NCBI GenBank assembly: GCA_040396955.1
Contig: JBBAWX010000008.1
Location: 62,001 to 126,000 of the forward strand
Direction: 5' to 3'
Source of the DNA: UBA965 sp040396955
GTDB taxonomy: Bacteria > Chloroflexota > Chloroflexia > Chloroflexales > Roseiflexaceae
Length of the DNA stretch: 64,000 nt
The notes below the pieces were generated by a model. The model saw only the letters and a list, made by a program, of their open reading frames with translations. It had not been told where the DNA came from and did no database searches. Both the position numbers and the translations under genes were made by a program. Every line of letters begins with the position of its first letter. The first letter of the stretch is position 1. Positions 51,236-59,124 of the stretch are shown here, piece after piece.

Positions 51236-51922
51236 TCAATCGGTGTCGGGCTCGAGTTGTACGACGGCCGGGTTGCCCTTGAGCAACTGCCGGATGCCGG
51301 CCGTGGTCTGGTGGATGCGATAACGCACCATCAGTGCCAACGAGGTGCCGTCACGCTTGTGGCAGGCCGCCAGCATGGCGTTGTTTTCGAATTGAGACTC
51401 CTGCATGCGGGCCGGATAAAAATCCATCTGCATGCGCCGGTAGCGATCGCTCTGATCCCACAACTGCCGGATGATGCGCACCAAATTGCGCCGGCGTGAT
51501 GCCTCGTAAATGACGAAATGAAAATCACGCGTGTGTTGCAAGTGCGCGTTGACGTCATTTTTCGCGATATCGAGGTCGATGAGCCGGATGTACTCCGCCA
51601 ACTGGTGCAAATCATCGTCGCTGATGTACTTCACGGCGACCTGCGCTGCTTGCTCTTCGAGGACCTCGCGCATGTAGTAGATGTCGATGAGCTCGTCGAG
51701 CGATATCGTCTCCACAAACACGCCACGGTGGGGGATGATGTGCACCAAGCCACTCGACTGCAACCGCGCTAATGCTTCGCGCACGGGCACTAAGCTTACA
51801 CCGAACTGCCGCGCAACCTCGCCTTGATCGATGCGTGACCCCGGTTGAATGCTCCCACTTAATATTTGTGATCGTAAATGGGCTAGCACTTGATCGGTGA
51901 TGGTGATGGGTGTCTCGCTCAT
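51236..51922 (-). CDS. GntR-family regulator, FadR/FCD subfamily
   Basis: 228 residues. The winged helix (about 8-72; QVLAHLRSQILSGSIQPGSRIDQGEVARQFGVSLVPVREALARLQSSGLVHIIPHRGVFV) is followed by an all-helical FCD effector domain (about 78-210) with the metal/ligand residues in the HTRDFHFVIYEAS and AACHKRDG segments. FCD regulators sense organic acids or sugar acids. It is the first gene of the minus-strand cluster, and an AT-rich motif 40-55 bases before its start repeats upstream of the oxidoreductase gene, suggesting self-control and control of that gene. Confidence 0.93.
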   Translation of the reverse strand: MSETPITITDQVLAHLRSQILSGSIQPGSRIDQGEVARQFGVSLVPVREALARLQSSGLVHIIPHRGVFVETISLDELIDIYYMREVLEEQAAQVAVKYISDDDLHQLAEYIRLIDLDIAKNDVNAHLQHTRDFHFVIYEASRRRNLVRIIRQLWDQSDRYRRMQMDFYPARMQESQFENNAMLAACHKRDGTSLALMVRYRIHQTTAGIRQLLKGNPAVVQLEPDTD

Positions 51923-51962
51923 AGAGCCTTGTTGATAGTCGGTAGATGTGCCTCGATTATAT

Positions 51963-51976
51963 AATTTATATAATTT
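51963..51976. promoter_or_regulatory. Candidate GntR operator in front of gntR
   Basis: On the minus strand the 14 bases AAATTATATAAATT, identical to the core of the dyad at 48274-48287, inside the longer AT-rich run 51956-51978. It would overlap the promoter region of gntR. Confidence 0.5.
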
Positions 51977-52058
51977 TTGTCAAATCGGGCATTCTCGGAA
52001 GGTGTATGGCAGAGCACGCCGAGTCAATCTGGAGAAAACTCCCCAGATTGACCGATGT

Positions 52059-52076
52059 ACCACTACCGGTAGTGGT
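52059..52076. repeat. Perfect 18-base palindrome
   Basis: ACCACTACC followed at once by GGTAGTGGT, 34 bases beyond the stop of the aminopeptidase gene. It could be a protein site or a loop-poor terminator. An imperfect dyad (CAATCTGG, 52025-52032, with CCAGATTG, 52043-52050) lies next to it. Confidence 0.5.
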
Positions 52077-52079
52077 GGA

Positions 52080-52108
52080 TGTGGAAAAAATGTGGAAGAT
52101 GTGGATAA
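52080..52108. repeat. Three DnaA-box-like repeats
   Basis: TGTGGA occurs three times, at 52080, 52091 and 52100. The last, TGTGGATAA, is the exact reverse complement of the DnaA box TTATCCACA. They lie between the palindrome and the aminopeptidase stop codon. The region 51923-52110 has no gene. Confidence 0.45.
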
Positions 52109-52110
52109 AC

Positions 52111-53235
52111 CTAGCGTTTGAGGGCTTCTGGGTTCAATCCTTGGAGCTCGGTGAGCACAAAGAGGCCATCTTTGCGGATGAGCACATCATCGAACCAGAT
52201 TTCGCCGCCGCCGACTGCCGGGTCTTGGCGAGAGACGAGATCCCAGTGGATTTGGCTGTGATTGCCGTTGGAGGCCTCTTTGTAGCACTGGCCAGGGGTG
52301 AGATGGAACGAGCCGGAGATTTTTTCATCAAAGAGCGTATCACGCATGGGGTTGGTGATATACGGATTGACGCCGAGTGACCACTCGCCCAAGTAGCGTG
52401 CGCCGGCATCGGCGTCGAGGATTTCGTTGAGTTTGGCGGTATTGGCGCCGGCATCGGCCTTGATGATTTTGCCTTGAGCGAACTCAAAGTGCACATTACT
52501 AAAGACTGTGCCGCGGTAGAGCGATTCGCAGTTGTAGGTGACGTGGCCCTCGACCGAATCGATGACTGGGCAGGTGTAGATCTCGCCGTCGGGAATGTTG
52601 CGTTCGCCGAAGCACGGCACGACGCCGATGCCCTTGATGCTGAAGCGCAGGTCAGTGCCGGGGCCTTTGATGTGGACGCGGTCGGTGCGGCGCATCAGGG
52701 CCTCGAGGGGCTCCATGGCCTTTTGCATGGCCACATAATCGACGCCGGTACACACATCAAAATAAAAGTCTTCGAAGGCCTCGGTGCTCATGCTGGCTGA
52801 TTGCGCCATGGAGGGGGTTGGCCAGCGTAGTACGACCCATTTGGTGTGGGGCACGCGGACGGCGCTATGCACGTGGTTCCACCAGTGCTTTTCGTAGAGC
52901 TCGACCTTGTCGCGGGGGACGTCGCTCATCTCGGTAGTGTTGTGGGAGCCGCGCATGCCCACGTAGCACTGCACCGCCTCCATGCGGGCACGCTCGACGG
53001 CGCCAATGGTCTGCATCTGCTCGGCGCTCGCCGCTTGGTAGAGCGCGCGCATGACCGGTTGTTGGTAGGTGCTTACGAGTGGGAGACCGCCGACGGCGGC
53101 CACTGCTCGGATGAGCGCAACGGTCATCTCACTGGGGATGTCGAACGCTTCAATGAGCACTTTTTCGCCCACAGCCACACGCATAGAGTGGGTGACGAGG
53201 AGCTCGGCAAGTTTGGTCATTCGTGGGTCTAGCAT
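52111..53235 (-). CDS. M29-family metallo-aminopeptidase
   Basis: 374 residues, matching the AmpS/aminopeptidase T family, two-metal enzymes that remove N-terminal residues from peptides in the cytoplasm. Metal-site segments are in order: GERNIPDGEIYTCPVIDSVEGHV, the Glu of YLGEWSLGVNPYI, DEKISGSFHLTPGQCY and the final His/Asp in SQIHWDLV. The N-terminus LDPRMTKLAELLVTHSMRVAVGEKVLI is typical. AAGGA precedes the ATG. It diverges from the MFS operon; a 7-base inverted repeat lies in the shared upstream region. Confidence 0.94.
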   Translation of the reverse strand: MLDPRMTKLAELLVTHSMRVAVGEKVLIEAFDIPSEMTVALIRAVAAVGGLPLVSTYQQPVMRALYQAASAEQMQTIGAVERARMEAVQCYVGMRGSHNTTEMSDVPRDKVELYEKHWWNHVHSAVRVPHTKWVVLRWPTPSMAQSASMSTEAFEDFYFDVCTGVDYVAMQKAMEPLEALMRRTDRVHIKGPGTDLRFSIKGIGVVPCFGERNIPDGEIYTCPVIDSVEGHVTYNCESLYRGTVFSNVHFEFAQGKIIKADAGANTAKLNEILDADAGARYLGEWSLGVNPYITNPMRDTLFDEKISGSFHLTPGQCYKEASNGNHSQIHWDLVSRQDPAVGGGEIWFDDVLIRKDGLFVLTELQGLNPEALKR

Positions 53236-53292
53236 GGTCGGTCCTTGAGGGTACTACAAACGGATGTCACCATGATGGTACACCGTTTTTTA

Positions 53293-53313
53293 GCGCTGTG
53301 AAGTTGACAGCGC
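53293..53313. repeat. Inverted repeat overlapping the MFS promoter -35 box
   Basis: GCGCTGT (53293-53299) and ACAGCGC (53307-53313) are perfect arms 7 bases apart. The right arm overlaps the TTGACA of the MFS promoter, so it may be a second control site or serve the divergent aminopeptidase gene. Confidence 0.4.
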
Positions 53314-53331
53314 CCACATTTGCCGTATGAT
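53304..53331 (+). promoter_or_regulatory. Promoter of the MFS-membrane protein-TetR operon
   Basis: Consensus TTGACA (53304-53309), a 16-base spacer and TATGAT (53326-53331, five of six). Predicted transcription start near 53338, directly at the left edge of the TetR operator. Confidence 0.8.
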
Positions 53332-53339
53332 GGGCATAA

Positions 53340-53359
53340 AACTGACCGACCGGTCAGTT
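53340..53359. promoter_or_regulatory. TetR-type operator
   Basis: AACTGACC, four bases, GGTCAGTT: a near-perfect 20-base palindrome of the type bound by many TetR repressors. It covers the predicted transcription start, so bound repressor would block the operon that also encodes a TetR protein. Confidence 0.75.
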
Positions 53360-53394
53360 AGGGACGCACTAGCGATGCCAACAGAGGGAAGAAG

Positions 53395-54756
53395 ATGACA
53401 GACAAAGAGCGGAATCGGTTGTTGTTGGTGTTGTTTTTGGGGGTATTGGTGGCAGCGCTCGACATTGCGGTGACGGGGCCAGCGTTGCCGGCCATCGAGG
53501 CACAATTTGGTATGTCGAGTAGTGTGTCATCGTGGATTTTTGGGGTATACATTGTCGCCAATCTGGTGGCTACGCCGTTGCTCGCCAAAGCATCGGATCG
53601 ATATGGGCGGCGGGTGAGTTTTTTGGCGAGCATTCTTTTGTTTGGGGTGGGCTCAACTATCGTGGCCACATCGGGGTCGGTGGCACTGTTACTCGTCGGG
53701 CGAGCGATTCAGGGATTCGGGGCTGGTGGCATCTTCCCGGTGGCCAGTGCGGTGGTGGGTGACGTCTTTCCGGTCGAGCAACGAGGGCGAGCGCTGGGGA
53801 TGATTGGGGCGGTGTTCGGTATCGCCTTTTTGATTGGGCCCATTCTCGGTGGCGTCTTGTTGTTGTTTGGTTGGCCCTGGCTATTTTGGGTGAATGTGCC
53901 CATTGTGCTCATCATCATCGTGCTCGGATTCCGGCTCTTGCCGGTTGGTGGTGGGCAGGTGGGTGCGCCATTTGACTGGGCGGGGAGTGTGCTGTTGAGT
54001 GCCATGTTGATTGCTGTGGCGTACGGGCTCCAGGGGCTTGGTGCGGTAATGCAAGGAGCGACACCAGAGCAGCTTTTTGCGTTTGCACTTGCCGTTGCGC
54101 TGGTGCCGTTGTTTGTGTGGGTGGAGCGACGGGCCAGTGACCCCGTCGTGCAACTCGCATTATTTGGGCGGGTGCAAATCCTGATTATTTTGAGTTTGGC
54201 ATTTGCGGCTGGGGTGGCAGAGGCGGTCACGCTCTATGTACCATCGTTGTTGGTGAGTGCACACGGCATGAGCGAATCGGTGGCGAGTTTTCAACTCATC
54301 CCCATGGTCATGGCCATGGCAGTGGCGTCGCCGATATCGGGGCGTTTGCTTGACCGGCACGGTGCCAAACCGGTGGTATTGAGTGGGGTGATGTTGATGG
54401 TGCTAGGGCTCGTGATTATCGGAGCATGGCCGACATCCATGACCGGCTACTATCTGTTTTCGGTGCTATTTGGCTTGGGAATTGCGGTGCTCCTCGGCGC
54501 CGCCCTGCGCTACATGATGCTCGGCGAAGCAGAAGCACGTGAACGTGGGGCTGCCCAGGCCTTGTTGACGATAACGATAAGCATTGGGCAGATGATTGGG
54601 GCGGCGCTGATGGGGTCAGTGGCGGCGAGTCAAGCCGACCGCACGCATGGATATGCGTTGGCACTCCTCGTGACGGCCGCCTTGTTGACGGTGGTATTGC
54701 TTACCGGGAGCCAGCTTCGTTTGCGCCCGGCCACGACAGAATCAGCACAAGCATAA
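53395..54756 (+). CDS. MFS drug exporter, DHA2 (EmrB/QacA) type
   Basis: 453 residues with about 14 membrane segments. The family signatures are the N-terminal LDIAVTGPALPAIEAQFG, the loop ASDRYGRRVSFLASI and motif C-like GPILGGVLLLFGWPWLFWVNVPI in the fifth helix. Such proton antiporters expel drugs, dyes or bile-like compounds. First gene of an operon with a small membrane protein and a TetR regulator, under a promoter with a TetR operator. Inducer and substrate are unknown. Confidence 0.93.
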   Translation: MTDKERNRLLLVLFLGVLVAALDIAVTGPALPAIEAQFGMSSSVSSWIFGVYIVANLVATPLLAKASDRYGRRVSFLASILLFGVGSTIVATSGSVALLLVGRAIQGFGAGGIFPVASAVVGDVFPVEQRGRALGMIGAVFGIAFLIGPILGGVLLLFGWPWLFWVNVPIVLIIIVLGFRLLPVGGGQVGAPFDWAGSVLLSAMLIAVAYGLQGLGAVMQGATPEQLFAFALAVALVPLFVWVERRASDPVVQLALFGRVQILIILSLAFAAGVAEAVTLYVPSLLVSAHGMSESVASFQLIPMVMAMAVASPISGRLLDRHGAKPVVLSGVMLMVLGLVIIGAWPTSMTGYYLFSVLFGLGIAVLLGAALRYMMLGEAEARERGAAQALLTITISIGQMIGAALMGSVAASQADRTHGYALALLVTAALLTVVLLTGSQLRLRPATTESAQA

Positions 54757-54807
54757 GCATTGGCTGGTACAATAGGAAATGGGAATCTACACGCAAAGGA
54801 GATTTCG

Positions 54808-55269
54808 ATGAGTGCATATGGCATCACCTTATTTCTTCATTCTTGGACGCGTTGGGCGTTGTTGATTGTGGCCGTGTTGGTAATCATTCAGGCATGGCGC
54901 GGTTGGTCCGGGTCGCAGGCCTGGGATGCCACCAAGCAGAAATTGTCGGCGAGCTTCGTGCATTTGACCAGTGTGCAGTTGGTGCTCGGCTTGCTGTTGT
55001 ACGGGGTACTCAGCCCGGTGACATTGGCCGCCATGACCGATATGGGCGCCGCCATGAAGGATAGTGCCCTGCGCTTCTGGGCCGTCGAGCATATTACGAT
55101 GATGTTGATTGCGGTGGGGTTGGCACATGTGGGTGCTGGGCGCATCAAAAAAGCCCAAGACGACCGTGGCAAGCATCGTGCAGCAGCGATTTTCTTTACT
55201 ATTGCCCTTGTCATCATGCTGGCATCGATTCCGTGGGATGAATCGGCACGCCTCTTCCGGGGCCTCTAA
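54808..55269 (+). CDS. Small four-helix membrane protein with helix histidines
   Basis: 153 residues from ATG 54808 (AAAGGAG seven bases upstream). Four hydrophobic segments lie at about 5-25, 45-65, 85-105 and 120-140. Histidines sit in or at the ends of helices (FLHSWTRW, FVHLTSVQLVLG, VEHITMMLIAVGLAH), a layout seen in small b-type cytochromes, so haem binding is possible. Not a family I can name with certainty. It overlaps the tetR start (TAATG) and follows the exporter gene, so it is part of the same operon. Confidence 0.7.
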   Translation: MSAYGITLFLHSWTRWALLIVAVLVIIQAWRGWSGSQAWDATKQKLSASFVHLTSVQLVLGLLLYGVLSPVTLAAMTDMGAAMKDSALRFWAVEHITMMLIAVGLAHVGAGRIKKAQDDRGKHRAAAIFFTIALVIMLASIPWDESARLFRGL

Positions 55270-55856
55270 TGATGACCACGCAGAGTGATCTGCGCGAAAA
55301 CATCCTCACCGAGGCGGCAACACTGTTTGTCGCCTCGGGGTATCATGCTGTCTCGATGCGTGAGATTGCGGCCCGTGTAAATGCCTCAAAAGCGGCCATT
55401 TATTACCATTTTGCTGACAAAGAAAGCCTGCTTTTGGCTATCATGGAGCAGTCGCTCGCCCATTTAATTGACATCGTGTATCCTGCTACGCACATGATTG
55501 ATACCGAGGCTGCGTTGCATCATATTGTGGCTGGGCTGTTGGGTCTCAACGCCGTGCAACGGGCTGCCATGCGTCTGGCGATGTTTGAATTGCAGCACCT
55601 AAGTGAAGGGGAGCGCCGGCGTTTTGCTCAGCGCTATCACAGCGAATTCATCGAGGGAATACAGCGGGTATTGGTACGCGGGCAGGCGCAGGGACATATA
55701 CGCCAGGTCGACGTCGTCACGACGACCTGGGCGTTTTTGGGGTTGTTGTACCCGTTTTCGTTGACTCCAGCCCGTGGTCAAGACGCCCAGGTGGTTAGTC
55801 GCACGTTGGTCGAGTTGTTTTTATGCGGAGTGCGGAGCGACGGGAGCGGCCGCTAA
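55269..55856 (+). CDS. TetR-family transcriptional regulator
   Basis: 195 residues. N-terminal helix-turn-helix (about 8-55): ENILTEAATLFVASGYHAVSMREIAARVNASKAAIYYHFADKESLLLAIMEQS is textbook TetR. The C-terminal ligand domain is variable. The start overlaps the stop of the membrane-protein gene by one base. It most likely represses its own operon through the palindrome at 53340-53359. Its 3' end overlaps the convergent HAD gene by 36 bases. Confidence 0.95.
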   Translation: MMTTQSDLRENILTEAATLFVASGYHAVSMREIAARVNASKAAIYYHFADKESLLLAIMEQSLAHLIDIVYPATHMIDTEAALHHIVAGLLGLNAVQRAAMRLAMFELQHLSEGERRRFAQRYHSEFIEGIQRVLVRGQAQGHIRQVDVVTTTWAFLGLLYPFSLTPARGQDAQVVSRTLVELFLCGVRSDGSGR

Positions 55857-56513
55857 GCCGTGGAGTTGCGCAACGAGCTCTGCGGGGGTGAGATCGGCAA
55901 GGGTGCGCAAGCGCAGGCTGACAGGTGGCATCCAGGCATCGACCAGGGCCGGGATAGGCACGGCCACACACCGCATGTTGGCGTGGGCGGCAGCGGTGGC
56001 CCCGTGGGCCGAATCTTCGAAGACGATGCAGTGGCGTGGGTCGCTGGCGGTATGTTGGGCTGCTTTGAGGAAAATCTCCGGTGACGGTTTGACTTGACTG
56101 ACGTCGTCACGGGTGACGATGGTGCGGAACAAATCCCTGAGGCCGTGTTGTGTCAGCCAGCGTGTCACCCAAGCGCGGTCGGCACTCGAGCCGACACTGA
56201 GGGTGATGTTGTGGGCCAGGGCATATTCAAACAGGTCGGCCACGCCGGGTCGCAACGATTCGCGGGCACAGTTTTCCAAAAAAATTGCATGGTTGTGGGC
56301 GCGCCAATGGTCGCGGTCGATGCTCTGCCCGAGGCGGCGCTCAAGTGCTGCATAGGGGTCAAAGCCGCCAACAGTGCCAAGCCCGTTGCGCCATTCGTCG
56401 AGTGTCAGGGGTTGGCCAAAGTGTTGCCACATCGCCTGGACGACCACAAAATCTTGTGATTCGGTATCGATGATGGTGCCGTCAAAATCAAAAATAAACG
56501 TCGTAATTGGCAT
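55821..56513 (-). CDS. HAD-family hydrolase (beta-phosphoglucomutase/phosphatase-like)
   Basis: 230 residues from ATG 56513 (GAGGAG upstream). HAD motifs: FDFDGTIIDTE (nucleophile Asp 9 and general acid Asp 11), SVGSSADRAWV (motif II Ser), KPSPEIF (Lys) and FEDSAHGATAA (motif IV). The cap and the EDS segment place it with beta-phosphoglucomutase, DOG phosphatase or GS1-like enzymes; which one is unclear. Its last 36 bases overlap the end of tetR on the opposite strand. Confidence 0.9.
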   Translation of the reverse strand: MPITTFIFDFDGTIIDTESQDFVVVQAMWQHFGQPLTLDEWRNGLGTVGGFDPYAALERRLGQSIDRDHWRAHNHAIFLENCARESLRPGVADLFEYALAHNITLSVGSSADRAWVTRWLTQHGLRDLFRTIVTRDDVSQVKPSPEIFLKAAQHTASDPRHCIVFEDSAHGATAAAHANMRCVAVPIPALVDAWMPPVSLRLRTLADLTPAELVAQLHGLAAAPVAPHSA

Positions 56514-56598
56514 TGGTATCTCCTCAAACCACTCCGTATGTATCCTACCATTAAAATAGACCAACCGGTGTGTGATGCAGTCACCAAGGAGGAGCCGC

Positions 56599-57342
56599 AT
56601 GTGGGGCAGTGAGCGGTTGCAGGGCAAAGTATTGTTGGTCAGTGGCGGGGCCCATCGCCTCGGGGCTGCCATTGTGCGGGCGGCTTGGGATGCGGGAATG
56701 CGGGTCGCGTTTCAGTATTATGGGTCGCATCAAGCTGCCGAGGCGCTATGTGCTGAAGCCAGCCAAGCCGGTCATACGGTCTGGGCATGGCAAGGCGATT
56801 GGCGTAATCCGGCCCACCCCGCCGCCTTCGTGACGGCCGCTTGTGATTACTACGGCGGGGTGGATGTGCTGGTGAACAACGCGGGTATCTGGCGGGCTAC
56901 GCCATTTGCAGAGGTCCAGGCCGACGATTGGCACGATCTCTACCAGGTGAATGTGGTGGCTGCCCACGCCGCCATACAACAGGCCGCCCCCAGCTTGCGG
57001 GCATGCGGCGGGGCAGTGGTCAATGTGTGCGACGCCGGTGTCTACCGACCATGGCTCAACTACACGCCCTATTTGGCAAGTAAAGGTGCGTTGGCGACCA
57101 TGACCATGGCGTTGGCACGTGAGCTTGCTCCCGACATCCGCGTCAACGGTGTGGCTCCTGGCCTTGCGTTGATCCCGGATACATGGAGTGCCGCGCGACA
57201 GGCGCAGGCAGTCGCCAACATCCCCCTCAAACGTGTCGGCACCGCCCAAGACGTGGCCGAGGCGGTGCTGTTTTTGGCGGCGGCGCCGTATATCACTGGT
57301 GTCATTGTGCCAGTCGATGGTGGAGTGTCACTGCGCGGTTGA
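56599..57342 (+). CDS. SDR-family oxidoreductase, pteridine-reductase-like
   Basis: 247 residues from ATG 56599 (AAGGAGGAG five bases upstream). The cofactor motif reads SGGAHRLGAA; the Arg in GxxxRxG is the mark of NADPH-binding pteridine reductases (PTR1/FolM) and related SDRs. NNAGIWRATPFAEV and the catalytic YLASK are present, along with the C-terminal GVIVPVDGGVSLRG. Substrate not certain. It converges on the membrane-protein gene with one base between stops. Confidence 0.88.
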   Translation: MWGSERLQGKVLLVSGGAHRLGAAIVRAAWDAGMRVAFQYYGSHQAAEALCAEASQAGHTVWAWQGDWRNPAHPAAFVTAACDYYGGVDVLVNNAGIWRATPFAEVQADDWHDLYQVNVVAAHAAIQQAAPSLRACGGAVVNVCDAGVYRPWLNYTPYLASKGALATMTMALARELAPDIRVNGVAPGLALIPDTWSAARQAQAVANIPLKRVGTAQDVAEAVLFLAAAPYITGVIVPVDGGVSLRG

Positions 57343-57343
57343 T

Positions 57344-58099
57344 TTACTTGGGGCGCACCTGGCCCTTGGGCTGGCGTGGGCCATCGTCGGCGCCGGTGTC
57401 ATCTGCCGGTGCTTGTGCCTGCTCTTGGCGGTCGAGGATGATTTTGATGGAGGCATCGGTAAGGCGCGTACTCCAGAGTGTGACAAAAATCCAGAAGAAA
57501 AAGAGCATCAGGATGAGCAACAGGCTGGAAATGATGAAGAGGAGGCTGGCGATAATCGCCATAAGAATCATGGATCCCGCAATTGAAAACATCACGCCGG
57601 CGCTGTTGCGGAGCAGGGTGGGCAGGCTTTGATCGGGGTACCGGGCGCTCATAGGTAGTAAAAAGGCCAAGTAGCCCAGCCAAAGAATGGTGAGGTCGAA
57701 AAACAGCGCAGCCAGGTAAAAGGGCATGCCGTCGGCGCTTCCGTAGAACCAGATATTGAAAAAACACGCGTAAAAGACGAGGCTCCACAGGTACCAGATG
57801 GTGATGCGCCGGCGGATACCGTGGCGGATACCGTCACTGATGGTGCTCCACTTCACCGCTTTGCCGTCGGCAATGTGGCGGGCAAGGTGGGTTAACCCAC
57901 CACTTGCAAGCCCGAGTGGTATGGGCGCAAGGAGTGCCAAGATGACGGCTCCCGCATAGAGGGATTCTTGCCACAACACGAAGGCCACGTAGGGCACCGG
58001 CAATGCGATCAGACAAAAGAGGAGGTTGGCCGCAATGGAGACAAACAGCTCTTCAAAAATATCTAAGATGCTGTTCCAAAAGGTACGTAGAGCAATCAT
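57344..58099 (-). CDS. DUF624/YesL-like membrane protein
   Basis: 251 residues from ATG 58099 (AGGGAG five bases upstream). Five to six hydrophobic segments (for example LFVSIAANLLFCLIALPVPYVAFVLW, AGAVILALLAPIPLGLASGGL, LLLILMLFFFWIFVTLW) and a conserved-looking start LRTFWNSILDIFEELFVSIAANLLF resemble the YesL/DUF624 group, often linked to sugar utilisation. The C-terminus is polar. It overlaps the upstream glycosyltransferase gene by 4 bases (ATGA). Confidence 0.7.
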   Translation of the reverse strand: MIALRTFWNSILDIFEELFVSIAANLLFCLIALPVPYVAFVLWQESLYAGAVILALLAPIPLGLASGGLTHLARHIADGKAVKWSTISDGIRHGIRRRITIWYLWSLVFYACFFNIWFYGSADGMPFYLAALFFDLTILWLGYLAFLLPMSARYPDQSLPTLLRNSAGVMFSIAGSMILMAIIASLLFIISSLLLILMLFFFWIFVTLWSTRLTDASIKIILDRQEQAQAPADDTGADDGPRQPKGQVRPK

Positions 58100-59124
58100 G
58101 CAGACTCCCTTGTCGATGGACGTTGATGGATGAGTGCGTTGAGGCGGGCAATTTCGGCATAGCTCTGCCATGGCCACGGAGCGCGTACCAGCCAGTGGGC
58201 TATGACGTCGTCGGCGGTAGCGGTACGCCCGTGTTGGATGTGTCGGCGTTGCTCGCGGAGCAGGTGCCACTCACCAAGGAGCGAAAATCGGCCAGCGATG
58301 CCGCTCCAGCCGCCCGTGAGTGCCAAGCCAATGCAGGCAATTACATCATATCCGATGATGTGGTGCCAATGGCGCCACCAGAGTGTCGTCGGCAGGCACC
58401 GGATGAGGGTGCGCCAGCGGTTGCGCCCGAGGAGGCGTTGCTTGAACGGAGACCCTTGCCCACTGGTGGCCGAGTAAATGTGGCGGATGTGGGCACCTGG
58501 GCAGTGCACTGTGTGCCAACCACGCAAGAGTGCTCGGAGCGCAAGATCGACGTCTTCGAGGTAGTTGAAAAAATCCGCCGCAAAGAAGCCAATGTCGTCA
58601 ATCATGGCGCGTCTAAGGAGTACTGCACCCCCACTGGCCCCCATGACCGGGTAGGGGTGTGCAGGCAGGTTGGTGACGGGTGTGGCCATGTCGCGGTCGA
58701 GTGCTACGCCGTCTTGGCGCATCATGATGCCTGCAGACGCCACATATGTCGGTGCATGATCAAAGAGCAGTGTGGCTGAGATGGCGCCCACATTGGGTGC
58801 GGCTTGCACCGCAGTGGCCTTGAGGATGTCGATGGCATCGGGGGCCACGAAGGCGTCGTTGTTGATGAGCAACATCCACTCGTGTTGGCAATGTGCTAAT
58901 GCGGCGTTGTTGCCCCCGGCAAAGCCGAGATTACTGGGGAGTGTGACGAGCGTGATGTCGGGGTAATGGAGTTGCACCCAGGCCACGCTGTCGTCGTGCG
59001 ATCCATTATCGACGACGATAATCTGGTCTGCAGCACCTATGGCGGTGTACAGGGCTGCTAGGCAACGCTCCAAGAGCGTTCGTCCATTCCAGTTGACGAT
59101 GATGACCGAGAGGGCAGTGTTCAT
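58096..59124 (-). CDS. Family 2 glycosyltransferase, rhamnosyltransferase-like
   Basis: 342 residues from ATG 59124, overlapping the FtsB-like gene by 4 bases (ATGA). GT-A signatures: LSVIIVNWNGRTLLERCLAAL, VVDNGSHDDSV, NNDAFV (the DxD-like site), the acceptor segment GASGGAVLLRRAMIDDIGFFAADFFNYLEDVDLALRALLRGW with the catalytic EDVD. A C-terminal hydrophobic region (about 240-275) may associate with the membrane. Similar proteins add rhamnose or other sugars to surface polymers. Its tight coupling to FtsB-like and bactofilin genes suggests envelope work. Confidence 0.9.
   Translation of the reverse strand: MNTALSVIIVNWNGRTLLERCLAALYTAIGAADQIIVVDNGSHDDSVAWVQLHYPDITLVTLPSNLGFAGGNNAALAHCQHEWMLLINNDAFVAPDAIDILKATAVQAAPNVGAISATLLFDHAPTYVASAGIMMRQDGVALDRDMATPVTNLPAHPYPVMGASGGAVLLRRAMIDDIGFFAADFFNYLEDVDLALRALLRGWHTVHCPGAHIRHIYSATSGQGSPFKQRLLGRNRWRTLIRCLPTTLWWRHWHHIIGYDVIACIGLALTGGWSGIAGRFSLLGEWHLLREQRRHIQHGRTATADDVIAHWLVRAPWPWQSYAEIARLNALIHQRPSTRESA

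Noticed and set aside
52080..52108. Chromosomal replication origin
   Set aside because: Only three short boxes, no dnaA, dnaN or AT-rich unwinding region nearby.
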